A stretch of DNA of 28,097 nucleotides, taken from positions 1-28,097 of the forward strand of contig JASLIG010000069.1 of NCBI GenBank assembly GCA_030152805.1, read 5' to 3'. This document shows, in pieces, positions 14,936-22,751 of this stretch. Origin of the DNA: Solirubrobacterales bacterium. GTDB lineage: Bacteria; Actinomycetota; Thermoleophilia; Solirubrobacterales; 70-9. The notes beneath the pieces are model-generated. The model saw nothing but the letters and a program-made list of their open reading frames with translations. It was not told where the DNA came from and did no database searches. The translations under genes and the position numbers were made by a program. Position 1 is the first letter of the stretch. Every line of letters starts with the position of its first letter.

Positions 14936-16525
14936 TCAGCCCGCGCTGCGCCGGTAGTGGTCGTAGCGGAGCTCGCGGACCTCCCACTCCGCGTCCTCCG
15001 GCACCGGGAACAGGTGCCGCACACGCGGGGTGTCGATCCGCTCGCGATGCTGGACGTCGCCCTCGATCGCGGGGAAGTCGAGGGTGCTGTCGGGGGCCTC
15101 GACCTCGTCGAGCCAGGGCGTCGCGGTAATGCGGATCTCGCCCTCGTCCGGGATCGGCTCGAGGATGCGGGTCGGCTGGTCCATCTGGTCCTCCTCTGAG
15201 GGCTCGGAGTGCGATGCTGAGGGCGAGAAGCGGGCTGCGGGAAGCTCTTGCTGGACGCCGACCTCCTCCGAGACGGCGATCTCGGCATCGCCTGCCTCGA
15301 GGCCGGTGGCGATCAGGGTCTCGTCGGCGGCGGCGTTGAGGTCGGCTTTGAGCTCGCCGAGGGCGGTGTCGCGAAGGATGCGACGCACGCCTTCCTCGAT
15401 CCAGCCGGCGATGGCGAGGCCGGGCAATGAGGGGGCGCCGTTCATCAGCGAGCGCTCCAGCTCCAGCGCGCTCTCGATCCGCTCGCGCGCCTCGATCCGC
15501 TCGACGTTCTCGTCGGCGATCAGGGCGGAGGCCCGCATCGGCAGCGAGGCGCCAACGGGGCCGTGGCCGTCGAGGACCGCGCGCAGCGCCAGCAGGTGGT
15601 CGCTGAGACCATCGAGTGCCGACTCGCGCCCGCAGCCGAGCTCGAAGCGGCCGACGCCCCAGGCGAGCGCGCCATCCGGATCGGGCCGGGCCTCCAGAGT
15701 GGCCGCGAACTCGGCCAGCTGGATCGCCTCCTCCTCGCCCAGCTCGTAGAAGCCGCTCCGCGTCGGCGGCGCGCCGGTGGCGAGGCGGGCCCAGCGACCC
15801 TCCCCGGTGGGGGCGAACGCGTAGGGACCGAGGCCGATGCTGCCGGCCTTGAAGAGGTGCATGACGCTGATCAGCTCGCGCAGCTGGTGCAGGGCGGAAT
15901 CGGCGCTATCGGGACCGTCCGTCTGCTCGGCGAGGGCGAGGAACTGCGGCTGCCAGGAGGCGCGGCCCATGCCCTCGCTGCGCATCGCCTCGATCGGCGC
16001 CTCGATTGCGTCGGCGCGGACGATCTGCACGCCGTGCGGAAGCTGCAGGCAGGGCAGCGGCATGCGCAGGCCGACCAACGGCGCGATCAGCACCTCCGCC
16101 TCGTCGGCGCCACGCGTCTCGGCCTCGAGCACGGCGAGAGCGTTGCGCAACCGCTCGTGGTCGAGCGAGAGTTCGGTGCAGCCGTCCCAGAGCGAGGCGA
16201 GGAAGACGGTGAGCATTTCGGCCGCCCGCTCGCCGGGGTCGCTCGGCACCTGCTCGCCGCGGGCTTCCAGGTAGGCGGCGGCGATGCCGGCCGCAGCTAC
16301 CGCGTCACGGGCCGGGCCGAACGCCTCGAGGCCGCGCAACTCGCCGTCGCGTTCGCGCACGTAGAGCGACGTGAGGGGCCGGTAGCTGTAGAAGGCGGAG
16401 TCGTCGCCGCTCTCGGCGTCGACGTCGAAGGGGATCTGATCGCCGGAAGCGACGAGCGAGCTGAGCTTGATCGCCGCCTCGGAGGCAAGGCGGGTCAGCG
16501 ATTCGGTGAGCAGGCGATCGCGCAC
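14936..16525 (-). CDS. Uncharacterised 529-residue acidic protein
   Basis: I do not recognise a family. The protein starts at GTG 16523-16525, with GGAAGG 7 bp upstream. It is rich in Ala, Glu and Leu, has no signal peptide and no membrane segment. Residues 1-410 look folded and mainly helical, with tracts such as IKLSSLVASGDQIPFDVDAE and LHQLRELISVMHLFKAGSIGLGPYAF. Residues 410-450 are Ser/Glu-rich and probably disordered. The last 75 residues (DQPTRILEPIPDEGEIRITATPW...) may form a separate small beta domain ending in a basic, aromatic tail (RELRYDHYRRS). It follows the HxlR gene on the same strand after a 117-bp gap containing a hairpin and ends 27 bp before the lectin protein gene. It is clearly coding by length and codon pattern, and probably a lineage-specific cytoplasmic protein. 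Confidence 0.8.
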   Translation of the reverse strand: MRDRLLTESLTRLASEAAIKLSSLVASGDQIPFDVDAESGDDSAFYSYRPLTSLYVRERDGELRGLEAFGPARDAVAAAGIAAAYLEARGEQVPSDPGERAAEMLTVFLASLWDGCTELSLDHERLRNALAVLEAETRGADEAEVLIAPLVGLRMPLPCLQLPHGVQIVRADAIEAPIEAMRSEGMGRASWQPQFLALAEQTDGPDSADSALHQLRELISVMHLFKAGSIGLGPYAFAPTGEGRWARLATGAPPTRSGFYELGEEEAIQLAEFAATLEARPDPDGALAWGVGRFELGCGRESALDGLSDHLLALRAVLDGHGPVGASLPMRASALIADENVERIEARERIESALELERSLMNGAPSLPGLAIAGWIEEGVRRILRDTALGELKADLNAAADETLIATGLEAGDAEIAVSEEVGVQQELPAARFSPSASHSEPSEEDQMDQPTRILEPIPDEGEIRITATPWLDEVEAPDSTLDFPAIEGDVQHRERIDTPRVRHLFPVPEDAEWEVRELRYDHYRRSAG

Positions 16526-16538
16526 GCCCCAGCCTTCC

Positions 16539-16573
16539 CGTCCGTGCCTGGCCCTCCTGCGCCTGCACGGACG
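16539..16573. repeat. 9-bp-arm inverted repeat in a leader
   Basis: CGTCCGTGC at 16539-16547 pairs perfectly with GCACGGACG at 16565-16573 across a 17-bp loop. It lies in the 117-bp gap between the HxlR gene and the 529-residue gene, 14 bp before the latter's GTG and just upstream of its Shine-Dalgarno. It has no T-run. It could be a weak terminator after HxlR or a translational leader hairpin. Confidence 0.5.
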
Positions 16574-16642
16574 CTTGCAGAACGAAGAGATCGCGAGTCC
16601 GCAATTTCCCGCGTTGAGGACAGGTTTTGGCGGACTCGGCGC

Positions 16643-16990
16643 TCAGACGGCGGCTGGCTCGGGCTCCGCGGCGTCTTCGAAGAGCCAGCGGCGCCCGTAG
16701 CGGCGCATGTCCTCGACGAGGGGCACCAGCGCCTCGCCCTTCTCGGTCAGCGCGTACTCGACCCGGGGCGGGACCTCGGGGAAGGTGTGCCGCTCGACTA
16801 TCCCCTCCTCTTCCAGCGCCCGCAGGCGCAACGAGAGCGTGCGCGGGCTGATTCCCTCCAACGAGCGCTCCAGCTCACAAAAACGACTAGACCCCTCGGC
16901 CAGGTCGCGGATCACGAGGAGGGTCCACTTGCCGCAGACCACTTCGGCCGTACGACAGACGGGACAGCGTGAGTTTGAGGCTGCACTCAT
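16643..16990 (-). CDS. HxlR-family winged-helix regulator
   Basis: This encodes 115 residues from ATG at 16988-16990. The N-terminal CPVCRTAEVVCGKWTLLVIRDL is the HxlR signature, followed by the winged HTH (FCELERSLEGISPRTLSLRLRALEEEGIVERH) and the wing strands RVEYALTEKGEAL. Three cysteines (9, 12 and 19) cluster at the N-terminus, where several HxlR proteins sense electrophiles or oxidants by thiol chemistry. A GTG at 17018-17020 would add ten residues but would leave almost no leader behind the candidate -10 (TACACT, 17033-17038). The gene is divergent from the minor-pilin operon, and a 38-bp inverted repeat covering the candidate promoter lies between them. Autorepression is likely; control of pilins is possible. 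Confidence 0.9.
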   Translation of the reverse strand: MSAASNSRCPVCRTAEVVCGKWTLLVIRDLAEGSSRFCELERSLEGISPRTLSLRLRALEEEGIVERHTFPEVPPRVEYALTEKGEALVPLVEDMRRYGRRWLFEDAAEPEPAAV

Positions 16991-17024
16991 GGGCAAAGAC
17001 GGGGTGGCTGCTGCGATCACCTCG

Positions 17025-17062
17025 CTTCAGCAAGTGTAGCGCCATTGCTTCACTTACTGAAG
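17025..17062. promoter_or_regulatory. Candidate HxlR operator overlapping its promoter
   Basis: The arms CTTCAGCAAGTG (17025-17036) and CACTTACTGAAG (17051-17062) are inverted with one mismatch and a 14-bp spacer. On the minus strand TACACT (17038 to 17033) resembles a -10 box for the HxlR gene. HxlR regulators bind such dyads as dimers, usually to repress themselves. The same site is 82 bp upstream of the first pilin gene. Confidence 0.6.
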
Positions 17063-17116
17063 TTTTGGCCGATCCGCGCTAGATGGCCGTCTCCACAACT
17101 CAGCAACGCTAAAGCC

Positions 17117-17141
17117 GGGTCCCCGTGCATCCGATGGACCC
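17117..17141 (+). promoter_or_regulatory. Leader hairpin just before the first minor pilin gene
   Basis: GGGTCC at 17117-17122 and GGACCC at 17136-17141 form a perfect 6-bp stem with a 13-nt loop, ending 3 bp before the ATG at 17145. No convincing Shine-Dalgarno precedes this start, and the stem would occupy the ribosome binding region. Translational control is possible but unproven. Confidence 0.35.
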
Positions 17142-17144
17142 TGC

Positions 17145-18473
17145 ATGACGCCGCCCGGGCGCAGGCCGCCGCATGGAGAAGACGGATTCGCCCTGATCGA
17201 GATCCTCGTCAGCGCCCTCGTGCTCGCGATCGTCGCGGCGGGGGTACTGTCCCTGCTGCAGGCGACCACTCGCTCCGCCGCCTCCGAGCGCCGTCACTCC
17301 GAGGCCTACGCGCTGGCCCAGGAAGACCAGGCACGCCTGCGCTCGCTGCGACTCTCCTCGCTGAACCGGCTGCAGCAGAAAAACGAATACACGCTCGACG
17401 GCACCGTCTTCACGGTCGAATCCGTCGGCGTCTTCGTCAACAACTCGACCAGCGAACCGTCGGGCTGCTCGGGCAACAGTTCGGCCGACTACGTCCGCAT
17501 CACCTCCACGGTGACCTGGCCCCGGAGCCTCGCACCCGTCGTCATGCAGAGCATCGTCTCGCCGTCCAGCGGGTCGCTGGACCCAAATCACGGCTCGCTC
17601 CTCGTCACGACCAAAAATGCGGCGGGCAAAGCCATTTCGGGAGTTGCCATCTCGGGGAGCGGCCCTGGCAACTTCAACGGCACGACCGATTCCACCGGTT
17701 GCGCCAACTTCGCTGACCTGGCGGCAGGCAACTACACGGTCACCCCGACCGCCGCCGGTCTGGTTGGCAGGGATGGAGAACCCCCCCACGCCGAAACGGC
17801 CGGCGTCGAAGCAGCTGGCATCAACACGCTCGCGCTCGAATACGACACCCCCGCAACCCTCTCTGCTGAATTCGAAAACCGGATCGGCAGCGGTTCGACC
17901 TTCGAAGCGGCGAAGATCGATTCGATCCTCATCTTCAACTCGCTCGGCGTAAAGGACTACTGGACTGCGGCCAAAGCGCGGGAACTCCTCGTCAAAGCCA
18001 CTCCGGTCTTCCCCTTCAACAGCCCGGTCAGCGTCTGGGCCGGCAGCTGCGAAAGCAACAACCCCGGCACCGGCGCAGGGCAGGTGAGCGTAACCCTCAA
18101 TCCCGGCGAAGAACTGAAAACGCCGCTGAAACTGCAGGTTCCCGCCTTCGAACTGACGGTCAAAAATGGCAGCTCAGCCGTCAGCGGTGCGGTGATCACG
18201 ATCACCGACGAAAAATGCAAAGACTTGGCCGGGACCTCGATCAAGCGCTACTACACCAGCGAATCGAAAGGACACCAGGCCAGCTCTGCGAGCGGAAAAG
18301 CCGAATACGGCCTGCCCTGGAGCACCTACTCGATCTGCGCCTCCGCTCAAATCGGCAGCGAAAAACGGCGGCAGAAAAAAACCGGCATCGCCGTCAAAAG
18401 CCTCTCCAGCGCCACGACGCTGACCCTCGATCTTTCCGGAAGCGGCTCGGAAGGAAATAGAGAATGCACATGA
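17145..18473 (+). CDS. Minor pilin with carboxypeptidase-regulatory-like beta domain
   Basis: This encodes 442 residues. The class III prepilin signal is GEDG/FALIEILVSALVLAIVAA: cleavage is expected after Gly14, Phe15 becomes residue +1, and Glu19 is the +5 glutamate. The hydrophobic helix continues to about residue 40. After a pilin-like segment, residues 150-208 (SLLVTTKNAAGKAISGVAIS ... DLAAGNYTVTP) form a carboxypeptidase-regulatory-like/PEGA-type beta sandwich. A related unit appears near residues 335-400 (LTVKNGSSAVSGAVITITDE). These extracellular folds suggest surface display or adhesion at the pilus tip. The size is large for a minor pilin. It overlaps the next gene by 10 bp. Lys and Glu codons shift to AAA/GAA after the conserved helix. 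Confidence 0.85.
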   Translation: MTPPGRRPPHGEDGFALIEILVSALVLAIVAAGVLSLLQATTRSAASERRHSEAYALAQEDQARLRSLRLSSLNRLQQKNEYTLDGTVFTVESVGVFVNNSTSEPSGCSGNSSADYVRITSTVTWPRSLAPVVMQSIVSPSSGSLDPNHGSLLVTTKNAAGKAISGVAISGSGPGNFNGTTDSTGCANFADLAAGNYTVTPTAAGLVGRDGEPPHAETAGVEAAGINTLALEYDTPATLSAEFENRIGSGSTFEAAKIDSILIFNSLGVKDYWTAAKARELLVKATPVFPFNSPVSVWAGSCESNNPGTGAGQVSVTLNPGEELKTPLKLQVPAFELTVKNGSSAVSGAVITITDEKCKDLAGTSIKRYYTSESKGHQASSASGKAEYGLPWSTYSICASAQIGSEKRRQKKTGIAVKSLSSATTLTLDLSGSGSEGNRECT

Positions 18474-19165
18474 GGCGCCGGCTCAGATTGGCGGACGAGC
18501 GTGGAACCACTCTCATCGAGATGCTGGTCGCGCTCTCGGCCGGCCTCGTCATCTTCGGTGCTGTGACGGGCTTGATCGTCACCACGATGCACAGTTCGGC
18601 CAGGGTCAGCGCCCGCGTTCACGCCACGCAACGGGCGCGGATCGTGCTCACCCGCATCATGGAAGAGCTCCACTCGGCGTGCATCGCGCCGGAAATTGCC
18701 CCAGTCCGGGAAAAAAGCACCGGAACCTCGCTCAGGTTCGTCCATCAGACCGGGTCTGACGTGCAGCCCACCCCGATCCTCAGCGTCATCGGCCTGAGCG
18801 GGACCACGCTCTCCCAGTCGGACTACGCGCAGTCCGGGGGAACGGCCCCGAACTGGACGTTCGCCGAAGAAAAACCCACCTCGACCCGCACGCTGCTGAC
18901 CGGGGTCAGCCCGATCTCACCGAGTACGTCGATCTTCAGCTACTACGCCTACTCGAACGGAACGATCTCCTCGACCCCCCAGACAACGCCGCTCGAAGCG
19001 ACCGCGGCGTTGCTGACGGTCCAGGTGCAAGCGGCGTTGACGGTCGCGCCCGAAAGCACCCCTGTCAAAGACACCGGCGCCCCTACAAGCGTCCGCAACA
19101 GCGCCACCCTGCGCCTCACCCCTCCCTCCTTCAACGAAGGCTCCCCGGCCCGGCCATGCCAGTGA
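18464..19165 (+). CDS. Minor pilin, PilW/PulJ-like
   Basis: This encodes 233 residues. The prepilin signal is ADERG/TTLIEMLVALSAGLVIFG, with cleavage after Gly14. Residue +1 is Thr rather than the usual Phe, while Glu19 keeps the +5 glutamate. The arrangement GTTLIEMLVAL, followed by a region with RARIVLTRIMEELHSA, resembles PilW/PulJ-type minor pilins that prime pilus assembly. No obvious extra domain is seen, and the C-terminal half is Ser/Thr-rich. The gene overlaps its neighbours by 10 bp on each side, and AAGGAA lies 9 bp upstream of the ATG. An ATG at 18470 is an alternative start. It should be matured by the prepilin peptidase at 25208-25954. Confidence 0.83.
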   Translation: MHMRRRLRLADERGTTLIEMLVALSAGLVIFGAVTGLIVTTMHSSARVSARVHATQRARIVLTRIMEELHSACIAPEIAPVREKSTGTSLRFVHQTGSDVQPTPILSVIGLSGTTLSQSDYAQSGGTAPNWTFAEEKPTSTRTLLTGVSPISPSTSIFSYYAYSNGTISSTPQTTPLEATAALLTVQVQAALTVAPESTPVKDTGAPTSVRNSATLRLTPPSFNEGSPARPCQ

Positions 19166-20826
19166 GACGCAACGGCGAAGAGGGCTTCACGATGATCGTC
19201 ACCGTGATCGGCACCTCGCTGGTCGCGATGCTGGCTCTGGTCGCGGTGACCGCGGTCAACGGCGACAGCCATTCCGGCGCCTACGACTTCAAGCAGAAGC
19301 AGGCCTACGAGGCCGCCAAGGCGGGGATCGACGACTACGCCTACCACCTGCACGCCAACAACAGCTACTGGATCACCTGCGACAACGTCGCGGACAAACC
19401 CAGCGCGGTCAATCAGGTCGGGTCCACCGAAAAACGACGCACCGTACCCGGTACAACCGGCGCGGAATACGCGATCGAGCTGCTCCCGTCGACCACACAG
19501 ACGACCTACAAAAAATGCGACGAAAAACATCCGACCGAAAGCATGATCCAGTCGAAAGACCCGCTGAAGGGCACTTTCCGGATCCGCTCCACTGGCTTCG
19601 CTGGCAAAGCCGAAGCCTCGGTCGTCGCAACTTTCAAGCCGGGCAGCTTCCTCGACTACGTCTACTTCACGCAGCGCGAGACTTCCGACCCAGCGACCTA
19701 CGGCGAAGAAACCCTGGTCAAAGCGGCGGAAAAACAGTGCAGCAAGACGATCAAAGAAGAACGCTACGCAGTCGAATACCTCTCAGGCAAAGGCTATTGC
19801 GACACGATCTCTTTTGTCACCGGCGACTTCATCAACGGGCCCATGCACACGAACGATGCCTTCGTGATCTGCGGTAGCCCGACCCTGGGAGGGTCCGCAG
19901 CAGATCCGGTCGAGGTCAGCGGGCCGCCCAAAGGGTGGTTCTCGACTTACGAAATCCCCAACTCGGGCTCCAGCTGCAGCGGTACCAACGAAAACTTCAA
20001 AGGCACATTCACCGCCAACTCAGCGGTTCTTACTCCGCCGCCGAGCAACCAGGAACTGAGCACGATTGCCGAACCCAAATTCCACTTCAAAGGCCAGGTA
20101 CGTATCTGCCTCAGCGGCAAAAACATGATGGTCCTGACGTATTCCGAAACCTCTACCTGCTCGGCCCCCGTAGGCACTCCACTCTACAACGGCTCGATTC
20201 CGGCAAATGGCGTCGTCTACATCGAAAACGGCACCTGCTCGACCAAATACTCCCCCTTCAACGTCACCTACGAGGTAACGGCGGAAACCAGCGGCTGCGG
20301 CGATGCCTTCATTCAAGGTACCTACTCTGGACAGCTCACAATCGCCACCTACAACAACATCATCGTTACGGGAAACCTCTGCATGGAATCATGTGAATCG
20401 GAACTCCCACTACAGGGGGAAGGGGTTCTGGGCCTCGTCGCCAACAACTTCGTCCGGATCTATCACCCGATTCCATGGAAAATCGAAAAAGTCGAAAAAT
20501 TCGGGAAAGTCGTCGAAGAAAAAAAGGTGTTCGAATGCAAAAACGGCACCGGGACCCTCGAAAGCGTGACCATCGATGCGGCGATCCTGGCGATCGAACA
20601 CTCCTTCATCGTCGATAACTACAAATGCGGCACCAAGCTCGGCACACTCAGGGTCAACGGGGCGATCGCGCAGAAGTACCGCGGCGCCGTCGGCACCACC
20701 GGGAAAAACGGAAGCGGCTACCTGAAGAGCTACAACTACGACAGCCGGCTCCGCTACCTCGAGCCGCCGAGCTTCATCCAGCCCGAAAAAACCGCCTGGG
20801 TGATCGGGCGAGAGACACTCGAATGA
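19156..20826 (+). CDS. Large minor pilin lacking Glu5, PilX/GspK-like
   Basis: This encodes 556 residues. The N-terminus NGEEG/FTMIVTVIGTSLVAMLALVAV has the prepilin cleavage glycine (Gly10) and Phe at +1, but +5 is Val15 instead of Glu. In type II secretion, GspK lacks Glu5 and caps the pseudopilus, so a tip position is plausible here. The helix is followed by DFKQKQAYEAAKAGIDDYAYHL, typical of PilX-like proteins. The very large ectodomain contains 14 cysteines and beta-rich repeats with GTYSGQLTIATYNNIIVTGNL, resembling a right-handed helix or adhesin. The gene is the third of an overlapping pilin set. A 91-bp gap with a structured leader separates it from pilM. The function as pilus-tip adhesin or initiator is inference. 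Confidence 0.82.
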   Translation: MPVRRNGEEGFTMIVTVIGTSLVAMLALVAVTAVNGDSHSGAYDFKQKQAYEAAKAGIDDYAYHLHANNSYWITCDNVADKPSAVNQVGSTEKRRTVPGTTGAEYAIELLPSTTQTTYKKCDEKHPTESMIQSKDPLKGTFRIRSTGFAGKAEASVVATFKPGSFLDYVYFTQRETSDPATYGEETLVKAAEKQCSKTIKEERYAVEYLSGKGYCDTISFVTGDFINGPMHTNDAFVICGSPTLGGSAADPVEVSGPPKGWFSTYEIPNSGSSCSGTNENFKGTFTANSAVLTPPPSNQELSTIAEPKFHFKGQVRICLSGKNMMVLTYSETSTCSAPVGTPLYNGSIPANGVVYIENGTCSTKYSPFNVTYEVTAETSGCGDAFIQGTYSGQLTIATYNNIIVTGNLCMESCESELPLQGEGVLGLVANNFVRIYHPIPWKIEKVEKFGKVVEEKKVFECKNGTGTLESVTIDAAILAIEHSFIVDNYKCGTKLGTLRVNGAIAQKYRGAVGTTGKNGSGYLKSYNYDSRLRYLEPPSFIQPEKTAWVIGRETLE

Positions 20827-20917
20827 GCGCCTGCAATTTCGATTTCTAAGTAGGACAGGGCAAAGGTTCCTTGGCCGTTTAGCCGATGCAAGACGTGGCG
20901 GTCGTCCGCCCTCTTCC
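20827..20917 (+). promoter_or_regulatory. Leader of pilM with a small hairpin
   Basis: The 91 bp between the pilin array and pilM contain GGCGG-TCGT-CCGCC (20897-20910), a perfect 5-bp stem 7 bp before the ATG, and a second possible stem TTGGC/GCCGA around 20869-20886. There is an AGGGCAAA box at about 20857-20864, reminiscent of the first conserved block of GEMM riboswitches, but the GNRA-capped stem and the closing helix are absent. No Shine-Dalgarno is evident before pilM. Confidence 0.3.
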
Positions 20918-22018
20918 ATGAGATTCCCATCGCCCCAGATCAACCTGCCGTCGCTCAAGCGGAGCCGGACGAAAGGGTCCGGCCTCGTCGGCCTCGAGAT
21001 CGAGGCCGGCAGCATCGCCGCGGCCGAGGTGCGCAGCAACGGCAGCGTGCACGTCACCGGGGCGGGCACTGCGCCCCTCGCGCCGGAAGCGTTCCGCGAC
21101 GGCGAGGTCGCCGACCCCGACACAGTCGCGGCCGCCCTGCGCGAGTTGTTTGCCGAGCACAAGCTCGGCAAACAGGTTCGACTTGGAATCGCCAACCAAC
21201 GGGTCGTCGTGAGGACGCTGCGGCTGCCGGCGATCGAAGACCCCGCCGAGCTCTCGGCCGCGGTTCGCTTCGCCGCCCAGGAGCAGATCGCGATGCCGCT
21301 CGACCAAGCGGTCATCGACCACCGTGTCGTGGGCGGCGTCGGCGCCGTCGACGGCGCCGCGCCGCAGGTCGACGTGATCGTTGTCGCCGCGCGGCGCGAC
21401 ATGATCGCGGCGTCCCTCCAGCCCCTCAAGGATGCGGGCCTCGAACCGGTCGGCGTGGACCTCTCGGCCTTCGGGATGATCCGGGCGCTCGGCGAGACGA
21501 CGGCCGATGAAGGCCAGCCCGGCACCGCGGCGGTCCTGTACTGCAACGTCGGCGACGTCACCAATCTGGCCGTCGCCAAGGGCCGCTCCTGCCTCTTCAC
21601 CCGCGTCTGCCCCGTCGGGCTGGAGGAAATCGGTGGCAGCTTCGCCACCGCCACCGGGCTGACGCCAGAGCACGCGCGCATGTGGCTCGACCACGTCGGC
21701 CTCGCCCTGGCGCCCGAGCAGATCGAGGGGGACCCGGCGGTCGTCGCCAAAGCTCGTGCAGCGCTCGAGACCGGCGCCTCGGCGCTGATCGACGAGCTGC
21801 GCCTCTCACTCGACTTCTACGGCGCCCAGGAGGGCGTGATGCCGGTGAGCCGAATCGTGCTCTGCGGACCCGGGAGCGCGATACCCGGTCTCGCCGCCCA
21901 CATGGAGCCAATCCTCGGCCTGCCGATCTCGGTGGGACGTCCCGATGCCCTCGGTGGTCTCGACAGCGCCGATGCGGCTCGCCTGACCCTCCCCTTCGGA
22001 CTCGCACTGGATGCCTGA
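20918..22018 (+). CDS. pilM: Type IV pilus assembly protein PilM
   Basis: This encodes 366 residues with the actin/FtsA-like fold of PilM. The N-terminal strand pair LVGLEIEAGSIAAAEV is the first phosphate-binding segment. QVRLGIANQRVVVRTLRLPAI, then AVRFAAQEQIAMPLDQAVIDH and VDVIVVAARRDMI are typical of the family, and RIVLCGPGSAIPGLAAHMEPILGLP forms the last nucleotide-binding part. PilM is cytoplasmic, binds ATP, and couples to the motor ATPase through the N-terminal tail of PilN. The stop is 3 bp before pilN, showing a tight operon. No Shine-Dalgarno is visible at the ATG. Confidence 0.93.
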   Translation: MRFPSPQINLPSLKRSRTKGSGLVGLEIEAGSIAAAEVRSNGSVHVTGAGTAPLAPEAFRDGEVADPDTVAAALRELFAEHKLGKQVRLGIANQRVVVRTLRLPAIEDPAELSAAVRFAAQEQIAMPLDQAVIDHRVVGGVGAVDGAAPQVDVIVVAARRDMIAASLQPLKDAGLEPVGVDLSAFGMIRALGETTADEGQPGTAAVLYCNVGDVTNLAVAKGRSCLFTRVCPVGLEEIGGSFATATGLTPEHARMWLDHVGLALAPEQIEGDPAVVAKARAALETGASALIDELRLSLDFYGAQEGVMPVSRIVLCGPGSAIPGLAAHMEPILGLPISVGRPDALGGLDSADAARLTLPFGLALDA

Positions 22019-22021
22019 TCG

Positions 22022-22750
22022 ATGCGTCCCGTCAACCTGATCCCCGCGGAGGACCGCCCCGGCGGCCGGCGGCCGATGCGTGGCGGCCCGATCGCCTACG
22101 TGATCGTCGGCGCCCTGGCCGCAGCGGTGATCGGCGTCGCGGTCCTGGCCGTGACGAGCAACCAGATCGCCGACAGCAAGACGGAAATCGCCAAGCTCGA
22201 AGAAGAGACGGCGGCGGTCGAAGCCCGTGCCCGGGCGCTCGACGCCTACACCCAGTTCCACAGCCTGCGCGAACAGCGCTTCGCCACGGTCACCAGCCTC
22301 GCCGACAGCCGCTTCGACTGGGAGCGGGTGATGCGCGAACTCGCCCTGGTCCTGCCGGGGGACGTGTGGCTGACCAACCTGACCGGGACCGCCAGCCCCA
22401 ACGTCTCGATCGACGGCGCCGCCAGCGTCGCGCTGCGCAGCTCGATCGCGGGACCGGCGCTCGAACTGAAGGGGTGTGCCACCGGCCAGAACGCGGTGGC
22501 CGGATTCGTGCAGGCGCTGAAGCAGATCGACGGCGTCACCCGCGTCGGCATGCAGTCATCGACACTGGGTGAGCAGTCGGGCGGCGAAAACGCCACCAGC
22601 GGTGGCTCGACCTGCAAGACCCGCGACTTCATCGCCGAATTCCAGATGGTCGTGGCCTTCGACGCCGCCCCGGTGCCTCCCGAAGCAGGGGGCGAAACGG
22701 AAGTCGCGCCCACGCCGGAAGAAGCCCCAGCCGAAACGGAAGGGGGCTGA
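22022..22750 (+). CDS. pilN: Type IV pilus inner-membrane protein PilN
   Basis: This encodes 242 residues. The short cytoplasmic tail MRPVNLIP is the PilM-binding motif (a variant of INLLP). One membrane segment spans about residues 23-45, followed by a coiled coil (IADSKTEIAKLEEETAAVEARARAL) and a ferredoxin-like domain with VMRELALVLPGDVWLTNLTG. Family proteins dimerise with PilO in the periplasm or, in monoderms, outside the membrane. The C-terminal 25 residues are Pro/Glu-rich. The stop lies 1 bp before the pilO start. Two cysteines (near residues 152 and 199) might form a disulfide. Confidence 0.92.
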   Translation: MRPVNLIPAEDRPGGRRPMRGGPIAYVIVGALAAAVIGVAVLAVTSNQIADSKTEIAKLEEETAAVEARARALDAYTQFHSLREQRFATVTSLADSRFDWERVMRELALVLPGDVWLTNLTGTASPNVSIDGAASVALRSSIAGPALELKGCATGQNAVAGFVQALKQIDGVTRVGMQSSTLGEQSGGENATSGGSTCKTRDFIAEFQMVVAFDAAPVPPEAGGETEVAPTPEEAPAETEGG

Positions 22751-22751
22751 G

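Noticed and set aside
15563..16972. 469-codon plus-strand open frame
   Set aside because: It crosses both the 529-residue gene and the HxlR gene in antisense, so it cannot be the real gene when HxlR is unambiguous.
17063..17144. Second riboswitch upstream of the minor pilins, suggested by AACGCTAAAGCC
   Set aside because: No GGCAAAC block or GNRA stem accompanies it; only a short hairpin is supported.
20827..20917. Calling the pilM leader a c-di-GMP riboswitch
   Set aside because: Only the first conserved block is recognisable; the GNRA-capped helix, the GCAAAGC block and the closing helix found upstream of pilA are missing.
20410..21750. 446-codon minus-strand open frame
   Set aside because: Antisense to the end of the large minor pilin and to pilM; Ser/Arg/Ala-rich shadow sequence.
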